Source: Streptomyces sp. SID13726 (GTDB lineage Bacteria > Actinomycetota > Actinomycetes > Streptomycetales > Streptomycetaceae). From it: a stretch of DNA of 64,000 nt. The notes under the pieces are model-generated. The model worked only from the letters and a program-made list of their open reading frames with translations. It did no database searches and had not been told where the DNA came from. A program made the translations under genes and the position numbers. Positions 27,848-35,667 of the stretch are shown here, one piece after another. How positions within the stretch are numbered: the stretch's first letter is position 1; each line of letters starts with the position of its first letter. The DNA lies in NCBI RefSeq assembly GCF_010548375.1, contig NZ_JAAGLY010000003.1, forward strand, positions 744,001-808,000. Reading direction: 5' to 3'.

Positions 27848-28001
27848 CCTCCTTGCATACCCGGGCGGACGAGAGGGCCCGGCGCACTCCCCGGACACTC
27901 TTCGGGTCACGTGGAGCGTCGAGGCGCAGCGCGGGTGCGAACGATGCGGCGGCCTGCGGCTGCGGAACGGTTCTTGCAGCGAGGCTAGCTGGATTGGTCA
28001 C
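27819..28001 (-). CDS. fxsA: FxsA RiPP precursor ending FNSSI
   Basis: 60 residues from GTG 28001, with AGGGA five bases upstream. The C-terminus is GVTFNSSI, an exact F-x-S-x-x-COOH ending: Phe56-Asn57-Ser58 is the predicted cyclophane triad. Before it runs a basic stretch (SVRGVRRAL, residues 35-43) that resembles the SIRRVL leader segment I recall from FxsA relatives, in degenerate form. It directly precedes and overlaps fxsB. A longer in-frame form from GTG 28097 has no ribosome site. Single residue Cys49 lies upstream of the core. The gene is so short that automated annotation could miss it. Confidence 0.8.
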   Translation of the reverse strand: MTNPASLAARTVPQPQAAASFAPALRLDAPRDPKSVRGVRRALSSARVCKEDGVTFNSSI

Positions 28002-28201
28002 GGCGTTCCCTGGTGGAAGGCCTGCCCTCAGGGGCAGAGAAGGGCAGGGGAGAAAAGCCCTTCGCCGAAAGTTCGAGGAAGGTGCGTTTGGCAGCACCGT
28101 ACCGCCGAGCAGGGTTCAATGGAGCATTTTGAGCCAGTCGTGGCTCCGCACGGGTGACAGCGGACGGTGGACGCGGTACAAGGCGAGGCGCATTCCCGCC
28201 G
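28002..28201 (-). promoter_or_regulatory. Leader/promoter region of the FxS operon
   Basis: This 200-bp gap between fxsA and the MaoC gene stop must hold the FxS promoter. A small hairpin (CTGCCC with loop TCAG, 28022-28037) lies 20 bases before the fxsA start. I see no convincing -35/-10 pair and no terminator for the MaoC operon. Confidence 0.3.
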
Positions 28202-28657
28202 TCAGGCGTAGAACCGCGACAGGCTCTGGAGGACCGCCGCCGGCTTCCCCCCGCCCTCGATCTCTATCGCCCCGTCGACGGCGATCTGCACACCCCCCGC
28301 CACGTCCTCGACCTCCGTCAGCTTGGCGGTGAGGCGGATGCGCGACCCCACCTTCACCGGTGAGGGGAAACGCACCTTGTTCAGGCCGTAGTTGACCTTC
28401 GTCGTGACGCCCTGGACGTCCAGCAGCTCGGTGAACAGGGGGATGAAGAGGGAGAGGGTGAGGTAGCCGTGGGCGATGGGGGCGCCGAAGGGGCCCTCGG
28501 CCGCGCGGGCCGGGTCGACGTGGATCCACTGGTGGTCGCCCGTGGCGTCGGCAAAGGTGTTGATGCGTTCCTGGGTGACCTCGATCCACTCGCTGGTGCC
28601 GAGGTCGCTGCCGGCGAGCTTCTTGAGTTCGTCGAGGCCGTTGACGGTGATGCTCAT
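28202..28657 (-). CDS. MaoC-like (R)-enoyl hydratase
   Basis: 151 residues. The hotdog-fold hydratase-2 motif is visible as DATGDHQWIHVDPARAAEGPFGAPIAHGYLTLSL, in which the Asp/His pair is catalytic (residues about 35-68). AAGGA lies seven bases before the ATG. Members hydrate enoyl-CoA thioesters. It is last in a four-gene operon with an acyl-CoA ligase, an amidohydrolase and an SDR, so it probably acts on a CoA-activated intermediate. Confidence 0.9.
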   Translation of the reverse strand: MSITVNGLDELKKLAGSDLGTSEWIEVTQERINTFADATGDHQWIHVDPARAAEGPFGAPIAHGYLTLSLFIPLFTELLDVQGVTTKVNYGLNKVRFPSPVKVGSRIRLTAKLTEVEDVAGGVQIAVDGAIEIEGGGKPAAVLQSLSRFYA

Positions 28658-28665
28658 GGGGTTCC

Positions 28666-30168
28666 TTAGCTGTTGCCGTAGCGCTTGCGCACCCGGGACT
28701 TGACGAGCTTTCCGGAGGCGGTGCGCGGGAGTTCGTCCGCGATCACCACCGATTTGGGGATCTTGTACTTGGCGAGCCGGCCGGAGAGGGAGGCCAGGAT
28801 CTCGTCGGGGTCGAGGCCGGCGCCCTCGCGCGGGACGACCACGGCCCGCGGCACCTCGCCCCACTTCTCGTCCGGGACGCCGATGACCGCGCACTCGGCG
28901 ATGTCCGGGTGGGCGAGGAGCAGGTCCTCGATCTCGGCGGGGTAGATGTTCTCCCCACCGGAGATGATCATGTCCTTGATGCGGTCGACGATGAAGACGT
29001 AGCCGTCCTCGTCCACCCGGGCCGCGTCGCCGCTGCGGAACCAGCCGTCGGTGAAGGAGGCGGCCGTCTCCTCGGGCAACCCCCAGTAGCCGGGCATGAC
29101 ATGGGGGCCCCGGAGCACGACCTCGCCGGTCTCGTCGGTGTCGACGGGCGCCAAGTCGGGCCGTACGACCCGGACATCGCTGAAGAAGTGCGGCACGCCC
29201 GCCGAACCCGCCTTGCTGAGCGCGTGTTCGGCGTCCAGGAGCAGGGTGCCGGGGGACGCCTCCGTCATGCCGTAGCCCTGGAGGAAGGTGAGTCCCCGCT
29301 GACCGTACGCGGTGATCAGCGGGGTCGACACCGGGGAGCCGCCGCAGGTCAGGATGCGCAGGGAGGAGAGGTCCGCGTCGGCCCAGCGCGGGTGGCGGGC
29401 GACCTGCTCGAACATCGTCGGGACCCCGAACATGAAGGTGATCCGGTGCTGTTCGATCAGGTCGAAGGTGGCGTTCGGGTCGAAGGCCTCGACCAGGACG
29501 CAGGTGCCGCCCTTGAGCAGCACCGGGAGCGTCAGCATGTTCAGGCCCGCCGTGTGGAACAACGGGGCGGAGACCAGGGCGCGTTCGTCGGCGATCAGGT
29601 CGGTGTCGACGAGGACGTTGATCGCGTTCCAGGTGAGATTGCCGTGGGTGAGCATCGCGCCCTTGGGGCGGCCCGTCGTGCCCGAGGTGTACATGATGAT
29701 GCAGGTGTCGTCGGGCGTGACCGGCTCGTCGATCGGCTCGGCCGGCGACTCCGCGAGCAACTGCTCGTGTTCGGGGCCGACTTCGACGTACGTACGGACA
29801 TCCGTGCTGCCCGGCAGTCCGGCGACCAGCCCCGCGTGCGAGGGGCCGTAGATCAGCGCCCTGGCCCCGGAGTCGGAGAGCTGGTAGGCGATCTCCGGGC
29901 CGGCGAGGCGGGTGTTGAGGGGGACGAAGACCGCGCCGAGGACGCCGGCCGCGAACAGCGTCTCCAGGTAGGAGGGGTGGTTGGGGCCCAGGTAGGCGAC
30001 CCGGTCGCCGCGACGGATGCCCCGGGCGCGCAGAGCGTGCGCGAGGCGGGTGACGCGGGTGTGCAGATCGGCGTACGACAGTGTCGTGCCGCCGTGGATC
30101 AGGGCGGTGCGGTGCGGGGTCTTGCGGGCCCGGCGTGCGGGCCACGAACCCAGTCCCTCGTTGCGCAT
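28666..30168 (-). CDS. Acyl-CoA synthetase (AMP-binding)
   Basis: 500 residues, class I adenylate-forming enzyme. The P-loop IIMYTSGTTGRPKGAML, the GYGMTEA motif, SGDAARVDEDGYVFIVDRIKDMI and the C-terminal catalytic lysine in PRTASGKLVKSRVRKR are all present. It adenylates a carboxylic acid and transfers it to CoA. It lies eight bases before the MaoC gene and ten bases after the amidohydrolase stop. Its substrate may be a medium-chain or aromatic acid. Confidence 0.92.
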   Translation of the reverse strand: MRNEGLGSWPARRARKTPHRTALIHGGTTLSYADLHTRVTRLAHALRARGIRRGDRVAYLGPNHPSYLETLFAAGVLGAVFVPLNTRLAGPEIAYQLSDSGARALIYGPSHAGLVAGLPGSTDVRTYVEVGPEHEQLLAESPAEPIDEPVTPDDTCIIMYTSGTTGRPKGAMLTHGNLTWNAINVLVDTDLIADERALVSAPLFHTAGLNMLTLPVLLKGGTCVLVEAFDPNATFDLIEQHRITFMFGVPTMFEQVARHPRWADADLSSLRILTCGGSPVSTPLITAYGQRGLTFLQGYGMTEASPGTLLLDAEHALSKAGSAGVPHFFSDVRVVRPDLAPVDTDETGEVVLRGPHVMPGYWGLPEETAASFTDGWFRSGDAARVDEDGYVFIVDRIKDMIISGGENIYPAEIEDLLLAHPDIAECAVIGVPDEKWGEVPRAVVVPREGAGLDPDEILASLSGRLAKYKIPKSVVIADELPRTASGKLVKSRVRKRYGNS

Positions 30169-30178
30169 CTACGGCCCC

Positions 30179-31084
30179 TTATGGCTTGGTCAGCCCGAGC
30201 AGACGGGCGGCGTTCTCCTTGAGGATCCTCGGCTTGACCTCGTCCTTGATCGACAGCTTCTCGAAGTCGGCGAGCCAGCGGTCGGGGGTGAGGACGGGGA
30301 AGTCGGAGCCGAAGAGGACCTTGTCCTTGAGCAGGGTGTTCGCGTACTGCACGAGCTGCGGCGGGAAGTACTTCGGCGACCAGCCGGACAGGTCGATGTG
30401 GACACCCGGCTTGTGCGTGGCGACGGCGAGGGCCTCGTCCTGCCAGGGGAAGGACGGGTGCGCCAGGATGATCTTCAGGTGCGGGAAGTCGGCGGCGACG
30501 TCGTCGACGTGGAGGGGGTTGGAGTACTTCAGGCGGATGCCTCCGCCGCCCGGGACCCCGGCGCCGATGCCCGTCTGGCCGGTGTGGAAGAGGGCGATGG
30601 TGCCCGTCTCCTCGATGACCTCGTAGAGGGCGTACGCCACCGCGCGGTCGTTGGGGAAGAAGCCCTGGATGCTGGGGTGGAACTTGAAGCCCTTCACCCC
30701 GTACTCCTCGACCAGGCGGCGGGCCTGCTTGACGCCCGCCTTGCCGCGGAAGGGGTCGATGGAGGCGAAGGGGATGAGGACGTCGGAGTTGGCGGCCGCG
30801 GCTTCCGCGACCTCCTCGTTCGGGACGGGCGCGGTGCCGGTCGCGGACTCGGAGTCCACCGTGAAGATCACGGCGGCCATCTTCCGCTCGCGGTAGTAGG
30901 CGGCGGTCTCCTCCAGCGTCGGCTTCCGCTTGCCCTCGATCTTGAAGTAGGCGGCGGAGGCGTCGTGCAGGTCGTCGTCCAGCGAGGCGTGGCCCTTGGA
31001 GGAGACCTCCGCGTGGGTGTGGACGTCGATGGCGACCAGTTCGTCGATGTTCATCACGCCTCCGGAAGCTTCGTCGATGTCCAT
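30179..31084 (-). CDS. Amidohydrolase-2 family protein with duplicated start region
   Basis: 301 residues from ATG 31084, or 291 from ATG 31054. The metal site is visible as AIDVHTHAE, FKFHPSIQGF, ILAHPSFPW and LFGSDFPVLTPDRWL. Members include metal-dependent decarboxylases and hydrolases of aromatic or lactone substrates. Both candidate ATGs have the same GGAGG four bases upstream because a 30-bp segment is tandemly duplicated (31043-31102). The upstream ATG overlaps the SDR stop by one base; the downstream one gives the more usual N-terminus MNIDELVAID. Confidence 0.88.
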   Translation of the reverse strand: MDIDEASGGVMNIDELVAIDVHTHAEVSSKGHASLDDDLHDASAAYFKIEGKRKPTLEETAAYYRERKMAAVIFTVDSESATGTAPVPNEEVAEAAAANSDVLIPFASIDPFRGKAGVKQARRLVEEYGVKGFKFHPSIQGFFPNDRAVAYALYEVIEETGTIALFHTGQTGIGAGVPGGGGIRLKYSNPLHVDDVAADFPHLKIILAHPSFPWQDEALAVATHKPGVHIDLSGWSPKYFPPQLVQYANTLLKDKVLFGSDFPVLTPDRWLADFEKLSIKDEVKPRILKENAARLLGLTKP

Positions 31085-31102
31085 CAGGCCTCCGGAAGCT
31101 TC
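31043..31102. repeat. 30-bp tandem duplication of a ribosome-binding and start region
   Basis: Two adjacent 30-bp units, 31043-31072 and 31073-31102, match at 28 of 30 positions. Each holds GCTTCCGGAGGC followed by TGATG (in minus orientation), so each gives a Shine-Dalgarno and an ATG. One unit supplies the SDR stop, the other a second in-frame start. Confidence 0.9.
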
Positions 31103-32001
31103 GGTGCCGGGATGCCGACCGTCTGGAGTTCGGCGCCGACCGAGGTGGGGAAGGCGTCGGCCAGCGTGTCGGGGGTCCAGCCGCCGTCGGCGTACGCCGT
31201 CCTGATCTCCTGCGGATGGGACCAGAGTGCCACCTTGTCGCCGCCGATGCCGATCGCCTGCCCGGTGATGGAGCGGGCGGCCTCCGAGGCGAGGAAGGGG
31301 ACGAGGGCCGCGCAGTCCTCGGGGGTGCCGAAGCCCTCGCCCTTGCGCAGGAAGTCCGGGAGCGGCTCGCCGTTGCGCATGGCCTCGATGTACGGGGCGA
31401 AGGCGGGGATGGTCTCGGTCATCGCGGTGGCCGCGACCGGCACGATCGCGTTGACGGTGATGTTCGCGCGGCCCAGCTCCATGGACCAGGTGCGGGCGAA
31501 GGCGGCGATGCCGGCCTTGGCCGCGGCGTAGTTCGTCTGCCCGAAGTTGCCGCGCTGCCCGGCCGGGGAGCCGACCAGGATCAGGGAGCCGCCCTCGCCC
31601 TGCTCGCGCATCCGCACGGCGGCGGCGCGGGCGCAGGTGAAGGTGCCCTTGAGGTGGGTGGTGATCACCGCGTCGAAGTCGTCGTCGGTCATCTTCCACA
31701 GCACCTTGTCGCGCAGGATGCCGGCGTTGGTGACCAGGACGTCCAGCCGCCCGAACTCCTCCACCGCCCGGTTGACCAGGCGTTCCGCGGCCTCGGTGGT
31801 GCCGACCGGGACGACCTCGGCGACGGTGGTGCCGCCCGCCTCGGCGATGGACTTCACGGCCTGCTCGGCGACCGCCTCGTCGACGTCGTTGACGACCACG
31901 GAGGCGCCGTGGGCGGCGAGGGCGTGCGCGTAGGCGAGGCCGAGGCCCCGGCCGCTGCCGGTGACGACGGCGACCTTGCCGGTGAGATCGATGCTGGGCA
32001 C
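31084..32001 (-). CDS. SDR family oxidoreductase
   Basis: 305 residues. The Rossmann motif VVTGSGRGLGLAYA, LVTNAGI and the catalytic triad region GSPAGQRGNFGQTNYAAAKAG (Ser, Tyr, Lys) are intact. The C-terminal extension of about 50 residues resembles SDRs acting on CoA thioesters or peroxisomal-type multifunctional enzymes. GTG 32001 has AAGGGA upstream. It is the first gene of the catabolic operon and is preceded by a strong promoter. Confidence 0.92.
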   Translation of the reverse strand: MPSIDLTGKVAVVTGSGRGLGLAYAHALAAHGASVVVNDVDEAVAEQAVKSIAEAGGTTVAEVVPVGTTEAAERLVNRAVEEFGRLDVLVTNAGILRDKVLWKMTDDDFDAVITTHLKGTFTCARAAAVRMREQGEGGSLILVGSPAGQRGNFGQTNYAAAKAGIAAFARTWSMELGRANITVNAIVPVAATAMTETIPAFAPYIEAMRNGEPLPDFLRKGEGFGTPEDCAALVPFLASEAARSITGQAIGIGGDKVALWSHPQEIRTAYADGGWTPDTLADAFPTSVGAELQTVGIPAPKLPEA

Positions 32002-32063
32002 GAGCGGGTCCCTTCACATGGGGTGCTTCCCCGGGGGTTACGGGGAGTGCGGCTTCGAGATCG

Positions 32064-32098
32064 AAGCTAAGAGCAATAATTGTCGCCGTCAATAGTTG
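32064..32098 (-). promoter_or_regulatory. Promoter of the SDR operon with MarR-type boxes
   Basis: On the minus strand TTGACG (32087-32092) and TAGCTT (32064-32069) are separated by exactly 17 bases. Two nine-base near-palindromes CAATAATTG (32074-32082) and CAATAGTTG (32090-32098) overlap the spacer and the -35. Occupancy by the divergent MarR protein would block RNA polymerase. Confidence 0.6.
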
Positions 32099-32133
32099 TT
32101 GGCGACCTTCGCGTACGTCATGCTGGAATTCGG

Positions 32134-32634
32134 ATGACGCACCGACCCAGGGAGCCCGCCATCACACGCCAGCACGCCACGAACCCGAACACGATCGACT
32201 CGGACGAGCCGTGGATGCGCGGGCTGCACGCGGACACGGGCTACCTGCTCTACCGCCTGGGCCTGCGCTCGGGCCAGTTGTTCAACACCTTCCTCCAGGA
32301 GTCGGGGCTGCGGCTGCGCCACTACGCGGTGCTGCGATACCTCGCCGGGTCCGAGGGCGCCCTCCAGCGAGAGCTGAGCACCCGGCTCGGCTACGACCCG
32401 AGCGCGATCGTCGGCCTGGTCGACGACCTGGAGAAGCTGGGCCTGACCGAGCGCCGCCCCTCCCCCGACGACCGGCGCAGCAAGACCGTCGTGCTCACCG
32501 AGAACGGCCGGGTCTTCCTGCGCGGCACCGACGAGGCGGGCCGGCGCGTCACCAACGACCTGCTCGGGCCGCTCGACCCCGCCGAACGCGAGACACTCCA
32601 GGCACTCCTGCTGAAAATCGCCGACCAGCCATGA
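32134..32634 (+). CDS. MarR-family transcriptional regulator
   Basis: 166 residues from ATG 32134; the ribosome site is weak (GGAATTCGG). A winged helix is clear: LRLRHYAVLRYLAGSEGALQRELSTRLGYDPSAIVGLVDDLEKLGLTERR, with the wing DRRSKTVVLT. It is divergent from the SDR operon across a 132-bp gap with paired boxes, so it probably represses that operon and senses an aromatic or CoA-linked intermediate. The stop overlaps the next ATG (ATGA), coupling it to the IclR gene. Confidence 0.88.
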   Translation: MTHRPREPAITRQHATNPNTIDSDEPWMRGLHADTGYLLYRLGLRSGQLFNTFLQESGLRLRHYAVLRYLAGSEGALQRELSTRLGYDPSAIVGLVDDLEKLGLTERRPSPDDRRSKTVVLTENGRVFLRGTDEAGRRVTNDLLGPLDPAERETLQALLLKIADQP

Positions 32635-33452
32635 CCGCGCTCCCCCACTCTCGACTTCGCTCGCGCGGGGGCACCCCCACCGCGCCGGACCGGCTGCTGT
32701 CCGTCCTCGCCGCGTTCGACCACGAGCACCCGGCGCTGTCCCTGACCGACATCAGCCGGCGGGCCGGACTGACCCTGACCACGACCCACCGCCTGGTGGG
32801 CGCGCTGACCGACTGGGGCGCGCTGGAGCGCGACGACGCCGGTGTCTACCACGTCGGCCTCCGCCTCTGGGAGGTCGCAGCGCTCGCGCCACGCGGGGTC
32901 GCACTCCGGCAACTGGCCCTGCCGTACCTGGAGGACCTGTACGAAGCCACCCACGAGAACGTCCAGTTGGCGGTGCGGGACGGCTCCGACGTCGTCTACA
33001 TCGAGTGGATCGCGGGGCGTTCGTCGGTCGGCGTCCACATCCGCGTCGGGGCCCGCTGGCCCCTGCACGCGACCGGGGTCGGCCTGGTCCTGCTGGCCCA
33101 CTGCGGCCCCCAGGAGCAGGAGGAGTACTGCGCGACCCCGCTCGCCATCTTCACGCCGTACACGATCACCGAACCGGCCGAGCTGCGCCGCGTGTTGGCC
33201 GAGGTCCGCCGCACCGGCGTCGCGGTGAGCAGCCGTCAGGTCACCGACGACGCGCTGTCCGTGGCGGCCCCCGTGCATGCCTCGGACGGGCAGGTCGTGG
33301 CAGCGGTGTCGGTCGTGGTGCCCCAGGAGGACGCGCAGGTACCGGTGCTGATACCGGCGGTGCGGCTGGCGGCGCTGGGGATATCCCGGGCGCTGGGGTG
33401 GCAGCCCGCCGTCACGCCCCGCTCGGGCACCGGATATCCCTCTCACCGGTGA
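32631..33452 (+). CDS. IclR-family transcriptional regulator
   Basis: 273 residues. An N-terminal helix-turn-helix (DRLLSVLAAFDHEHPALSLTDISRRAGLTLTTTHRLVGAL) and an effector domain (ENVQLAVRDGSDVVYIEWIAG, HATGVGLVLLAHC, AAPVHASDGQVVAAVSVVVP) are present. IclR proteins sense small acids of catabolic routes. It is translationally coupled to MarR, so both likely serve the divergent catabolic operon. The first 18 residues are encoded by a Streptomyces-type repetitive sequence (see 32638-32680), an odd N-terminus. Confidence 0.9.
   Translation: MTALPHSRLRSRGGTPTAPDRLLSVLAAFDHEHPALSLTDISRRAGLTLTTTHRLVGALTDWGALERDDAGVYHVGLRLWEVAALAPRGVALRQLALPYLEDLYEATHENVQLAVRDGSDVVYIEWIAGRSSVGVHIRVGARWPLHATGVGLVLLAHCGPQEQEEYCATPLAIFTPYTITEPAELRRVLAEVRRTGVAVSSRQVTDDALSVAAPVHASDGQVVAAVSVVVPQEDAQVPVLIPAVRLAALGISRALGWQPAVTPRSGTGYPSHR
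32638..32680 (+). repeat. Dispersed Streptomyces-type GC-rich repetitive element
   Basis: The segment reads CTCCCCCACTCTCGACTTCG followed by CTCGCGCGGGGGCACCCCCA and has C-rich and G-rich arms able to pair. From memory it resembles a dispersed intergenic element found many times in Streptomyces genomes. Here it lies inside the first codons of the IclR gene. Confidence 0.5.
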
Positions 33453-33510
33453 GGCCCCCACCCCCATGCGCTCGTGATACTGGAACGGCCCCGGCCCCGA
33501 GGAGCCGCTC

Positions 33511-34737
33511 ATGTTCGCCGTTCGGTCCCTGTACGCCCTCGTCGTGACCCGTGTGAGGGCGGCGAACCACTATGTCGTCGACAGTGCGCTCGCCGTGCTG
33601 GTGCTGTTCGCCGCGTCCCTTCAGTGGATGTTCCCGGACGAGGGGGACGATCCGCTGAGTCTGGTGGGCTGGTTGCTGGGGGCTGCCACCGCTGTGCCGT
33701 TGGTGTGGCGGCGGCGCTTTCCCTACACGTCCGCGTGGGCGGTCTCGCTCGCGACGACGGCGATGGCGTACTACCACGCGCCGCCGCCGGACGTGCTCTA
33801 CGGCGGACTCGTCGTCCTGTACACGATGGCCGCCCAGGGCCTGCCCTGGCAGCGGCGCACGATGCTGGCGGGTTGGCTGCTGGGGGCGGTCCTGACCATG
33901 CAGCACAAGGAGCACTCGGAGCCCTTCGAGTACGCGTTCCACATCACCGGGATGATCTGCGCCTACGGCCTCGGCGTGCTGGCCCGTGTCCAGCGGGCGT
34001 ACACCGCGGCCGTGGAGGACCGGGCCCGGCGGCTGGAGCGGGAGCGGGCCGCGGAGACCGCGCGGGCCATCGCTCAGGAACGGTCCCGGATCGCCCGGGA
34101 CATGCACGACATCCTGGCGCACGCGGTGAGCCTGATGGTCGTCCAGGCGGAGGCCGGGCCGGTCGTGGTGCGCAGTGATCCGGCCCGGGCGGAGGCGGCG
34201 TTCGACGCGATCGCGGCCAGCGGGCGGGACGCGATGGGCCAACTACGCCGGATTCTCGGGGTGTTGAAGGAGGAGGAACGCCGGGGTGGTGCCCACCGGC
34301 TGCCGCAGCCGGATCTGGCCGGCCTTCCCGACCTGGTCCGGCAGGTCTCCGACTCAGCAGGACTGCGGGTGGAGTTGAGCGTGCGCGGCCATCCGGTGCC
34401 GCTGCCCCCGGACACCGAGGTCGCCGCCTATCGCGCGGCGCAGGAAGCCCTCACCAACACCGTGAAGCACGCGTACGCTTCCTGCGCACAGGTGGAACTC
34501 GACTGGGCGGAGGACGAGTTGACCCTCACGGTGACCGACGACGGCCGAGGCACGGAGCACTCGATCGGAGCGCGCCCGAACGGAACGCGTTCGAGCGGCG
34601 GGCACGGACTGATCGGTCTCAGGGAGCGGGCGGCGGCCTGCGGGGGCAGCGCCGAGACCGGTCCGGGGCCGGAAGGCGGCTTCCGGGTCGTCGTACGGCT
34701 GCCCGTCACCGCCGACCGGGAAGCGGCCCTCGGGTGA
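33511..34737 (+). CDS. Two-component sensor histidine kinase (NarL/DesK type)
   Basis: 408 residues. Four or five membrane helices occupy residues 20-160. The HisKA_3 dimerisation motif follows, with phosphoacceptor His199 in RSRIARDMHDILAHAVSLMV, then an ATPase domain with the N box AAQEALTNTVKHA and G boxes VTDDGRGTE and GGHGLIGLRERAAA. GAGGAG precedes the ATG. The membrane helices with no large extracellular domain suggest sensing in or near the membrane. The stop overlaps the regulator's GTG. Confidence 0.93.
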   Translation: MFAVRSLYALVVTRVRAANHYVVDSALAVLVLFAASLQWMFPDEGDDPLSLVGWLLGAATAVPLVWRRRFPYTSAWAVSLATTAMAYYHAPPPDVLYGGLVVLYTMAAQGLPWQRRTMLAGWLLGAVLTMQHKEHSEPFEYAFHITGMICAYGLGVLARVQRAYTAAVEDRARRLERERAAETARAIAQERSRIARDMHDILAHAVSLMVVQAEAGPVVVRSDPARAEAAFDAIAASGRDAMGQLRRILGVLKEEERRGGAHRLPQPDLAGLPDLVRQVSDSAGLRVELSVRGHPVPLPPDTEVAAYRAAQEALTNTVKHAYASCAQVELDWAEDELTLTVTDDGRGTEHSIGARPNGTRSSGGHGLIGLRERAAACGGSAETGPGPEGGFRVVVRLPVTADREAALG

Positions 34738-35402
34738 GCATCAGGGTGGTCGTCGCCGACGACCAGGAACTGGTCCGCAGCGGCTTCAGCATGATCCTGG
34801 AGGCGCAGCAGGACATCGAGGTGGTCGCCGAGGCCGGGGACGGCGCCGAGGCGGTCGACGCGGTCCGCCGGCACACGCCCGACGTGCTGCTCCTCGACAT
34901 CCGCATGCCCGTGATGGACGGCCTGGAAGCGGCCCGGCGGGTGTGTGCGCAGTCGAGCTGCAAGGTGGTCATGCTGACCACGTTCGACCTCGACGAGTAC
35001 GTCTACGACGCCCTGTACGCGGGCGCCAGCGGCTTCCTCCTCAAGGACGTCCGCCGCGACGACCTGGTGCACGCGGTGCGGGTCGTCGCGGGCGGCGACT
35101 CCCTCCTCGCCCCGACCGTCACCCGCCGCCTGGTCGCGGACATCGTCCGGCGCCGCCGCGAGGAAGCGGCCACCGAGGCCACCCCCGACCGCCTGGACGT
35201 CCTCACCGCCCGCGAGGTCGAGACCCTGCGGATGCTGGCGCGGGGCCTGTCCAACGCCGAGATCGCGACGACGCTGTTCGTGAGCGAGCACACCGTGAAG
35301 ACCCATGTCAGCAACGTGCTCAGCAAGTTGGGGCTGCGAGACCGGGTGCAGGCGGTGATCTGCGCGTACGAGACGGGTCTGGTGACGCCGGGTGCCGCAT
35401 AG
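34734..35402 (+). CDS. LuxR/NarL-family response regulator
   Basis: 222 residues from GTG 34734 (GTGA overlap with the kinase gene). The receiver domain has the acidic pair at residues 9-10 (VVVADDQELVR) and phosphoacceptor Asp55 in VLLLDIRMPVMDG. The C-terminal LuxR helix-turn-helix reads LTAREVETLRMLARGLSNAEIATTLFVSEHTVKTHVSNVL. It is the cognate partner of the preceding kinase. No target can be assigned; the MMPL transporter further right is one possibility. Confidence 0.94.
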   Translation: MSIRVVVADDQELVRSGFSMILEAQQDIEVVAEAGDGAEAVDAVRRHTPDVLLLDIRMPVMDGLEAARRVCAQSSCKVVMLTTFDLDEYVYDALYAGASGFLLKDVRRDDLVHAVRVVAGGDSLLAPTVTRRLVADIVRRRREEAATEATPDRLDVLTAREVETLRMLARGLSNAEIATTLFVSEHTVKTHVSNVLSKLGLRDRVQAVICAYETGLVTPGAA

Positions 35403-35530
35403 GCCGGCGGCCGGATCGTCGGCGCCGTCCGTTGCCGGGCGTCCGACGGGACCACCGAGGAGCCGTACGCGCTGCGGCTCGACGAGAGCAGGATCGGTGA
35501 GATCGACGAGGCGTGGGTGCGGATGCGGGA
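35403..35530 (+). pseudogene. Possible gene remnant after the response regulator
   Basis: The 265-bp gap 35403-35667 has a reading frame with protein-like composition (GTTEEPYALRLDESRIGEID, then EAWVRMREG) but no start or ribosome site, and it then runs into low-complexity sequence. It may be the end of a decayed gene. I do not recognise the family with confidence, and the rest of the gap shows nothing clear. Confidence 0.3.
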
Positions 35531-35667
35531 GGGGGCGGCATCCTGCGCCGGGTGCCGTCCCCTCTCGACCCCGCCGTCAGGTCAGCGCACGGCGCGACAC
35601 CTCCGCGCCGGACACACAACCCTGAGACACAGCGGGACCGCCTCGGCTCCGCGCCCCCGCGCCCCTC

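Noticed and set aside
28002..28097. Longer FxsA starting at GTG 28097
   Set aside because: No ribosome site; the added residues are unlike a RiPP leader, and GTG 28001 has AGGGA at good spacing.
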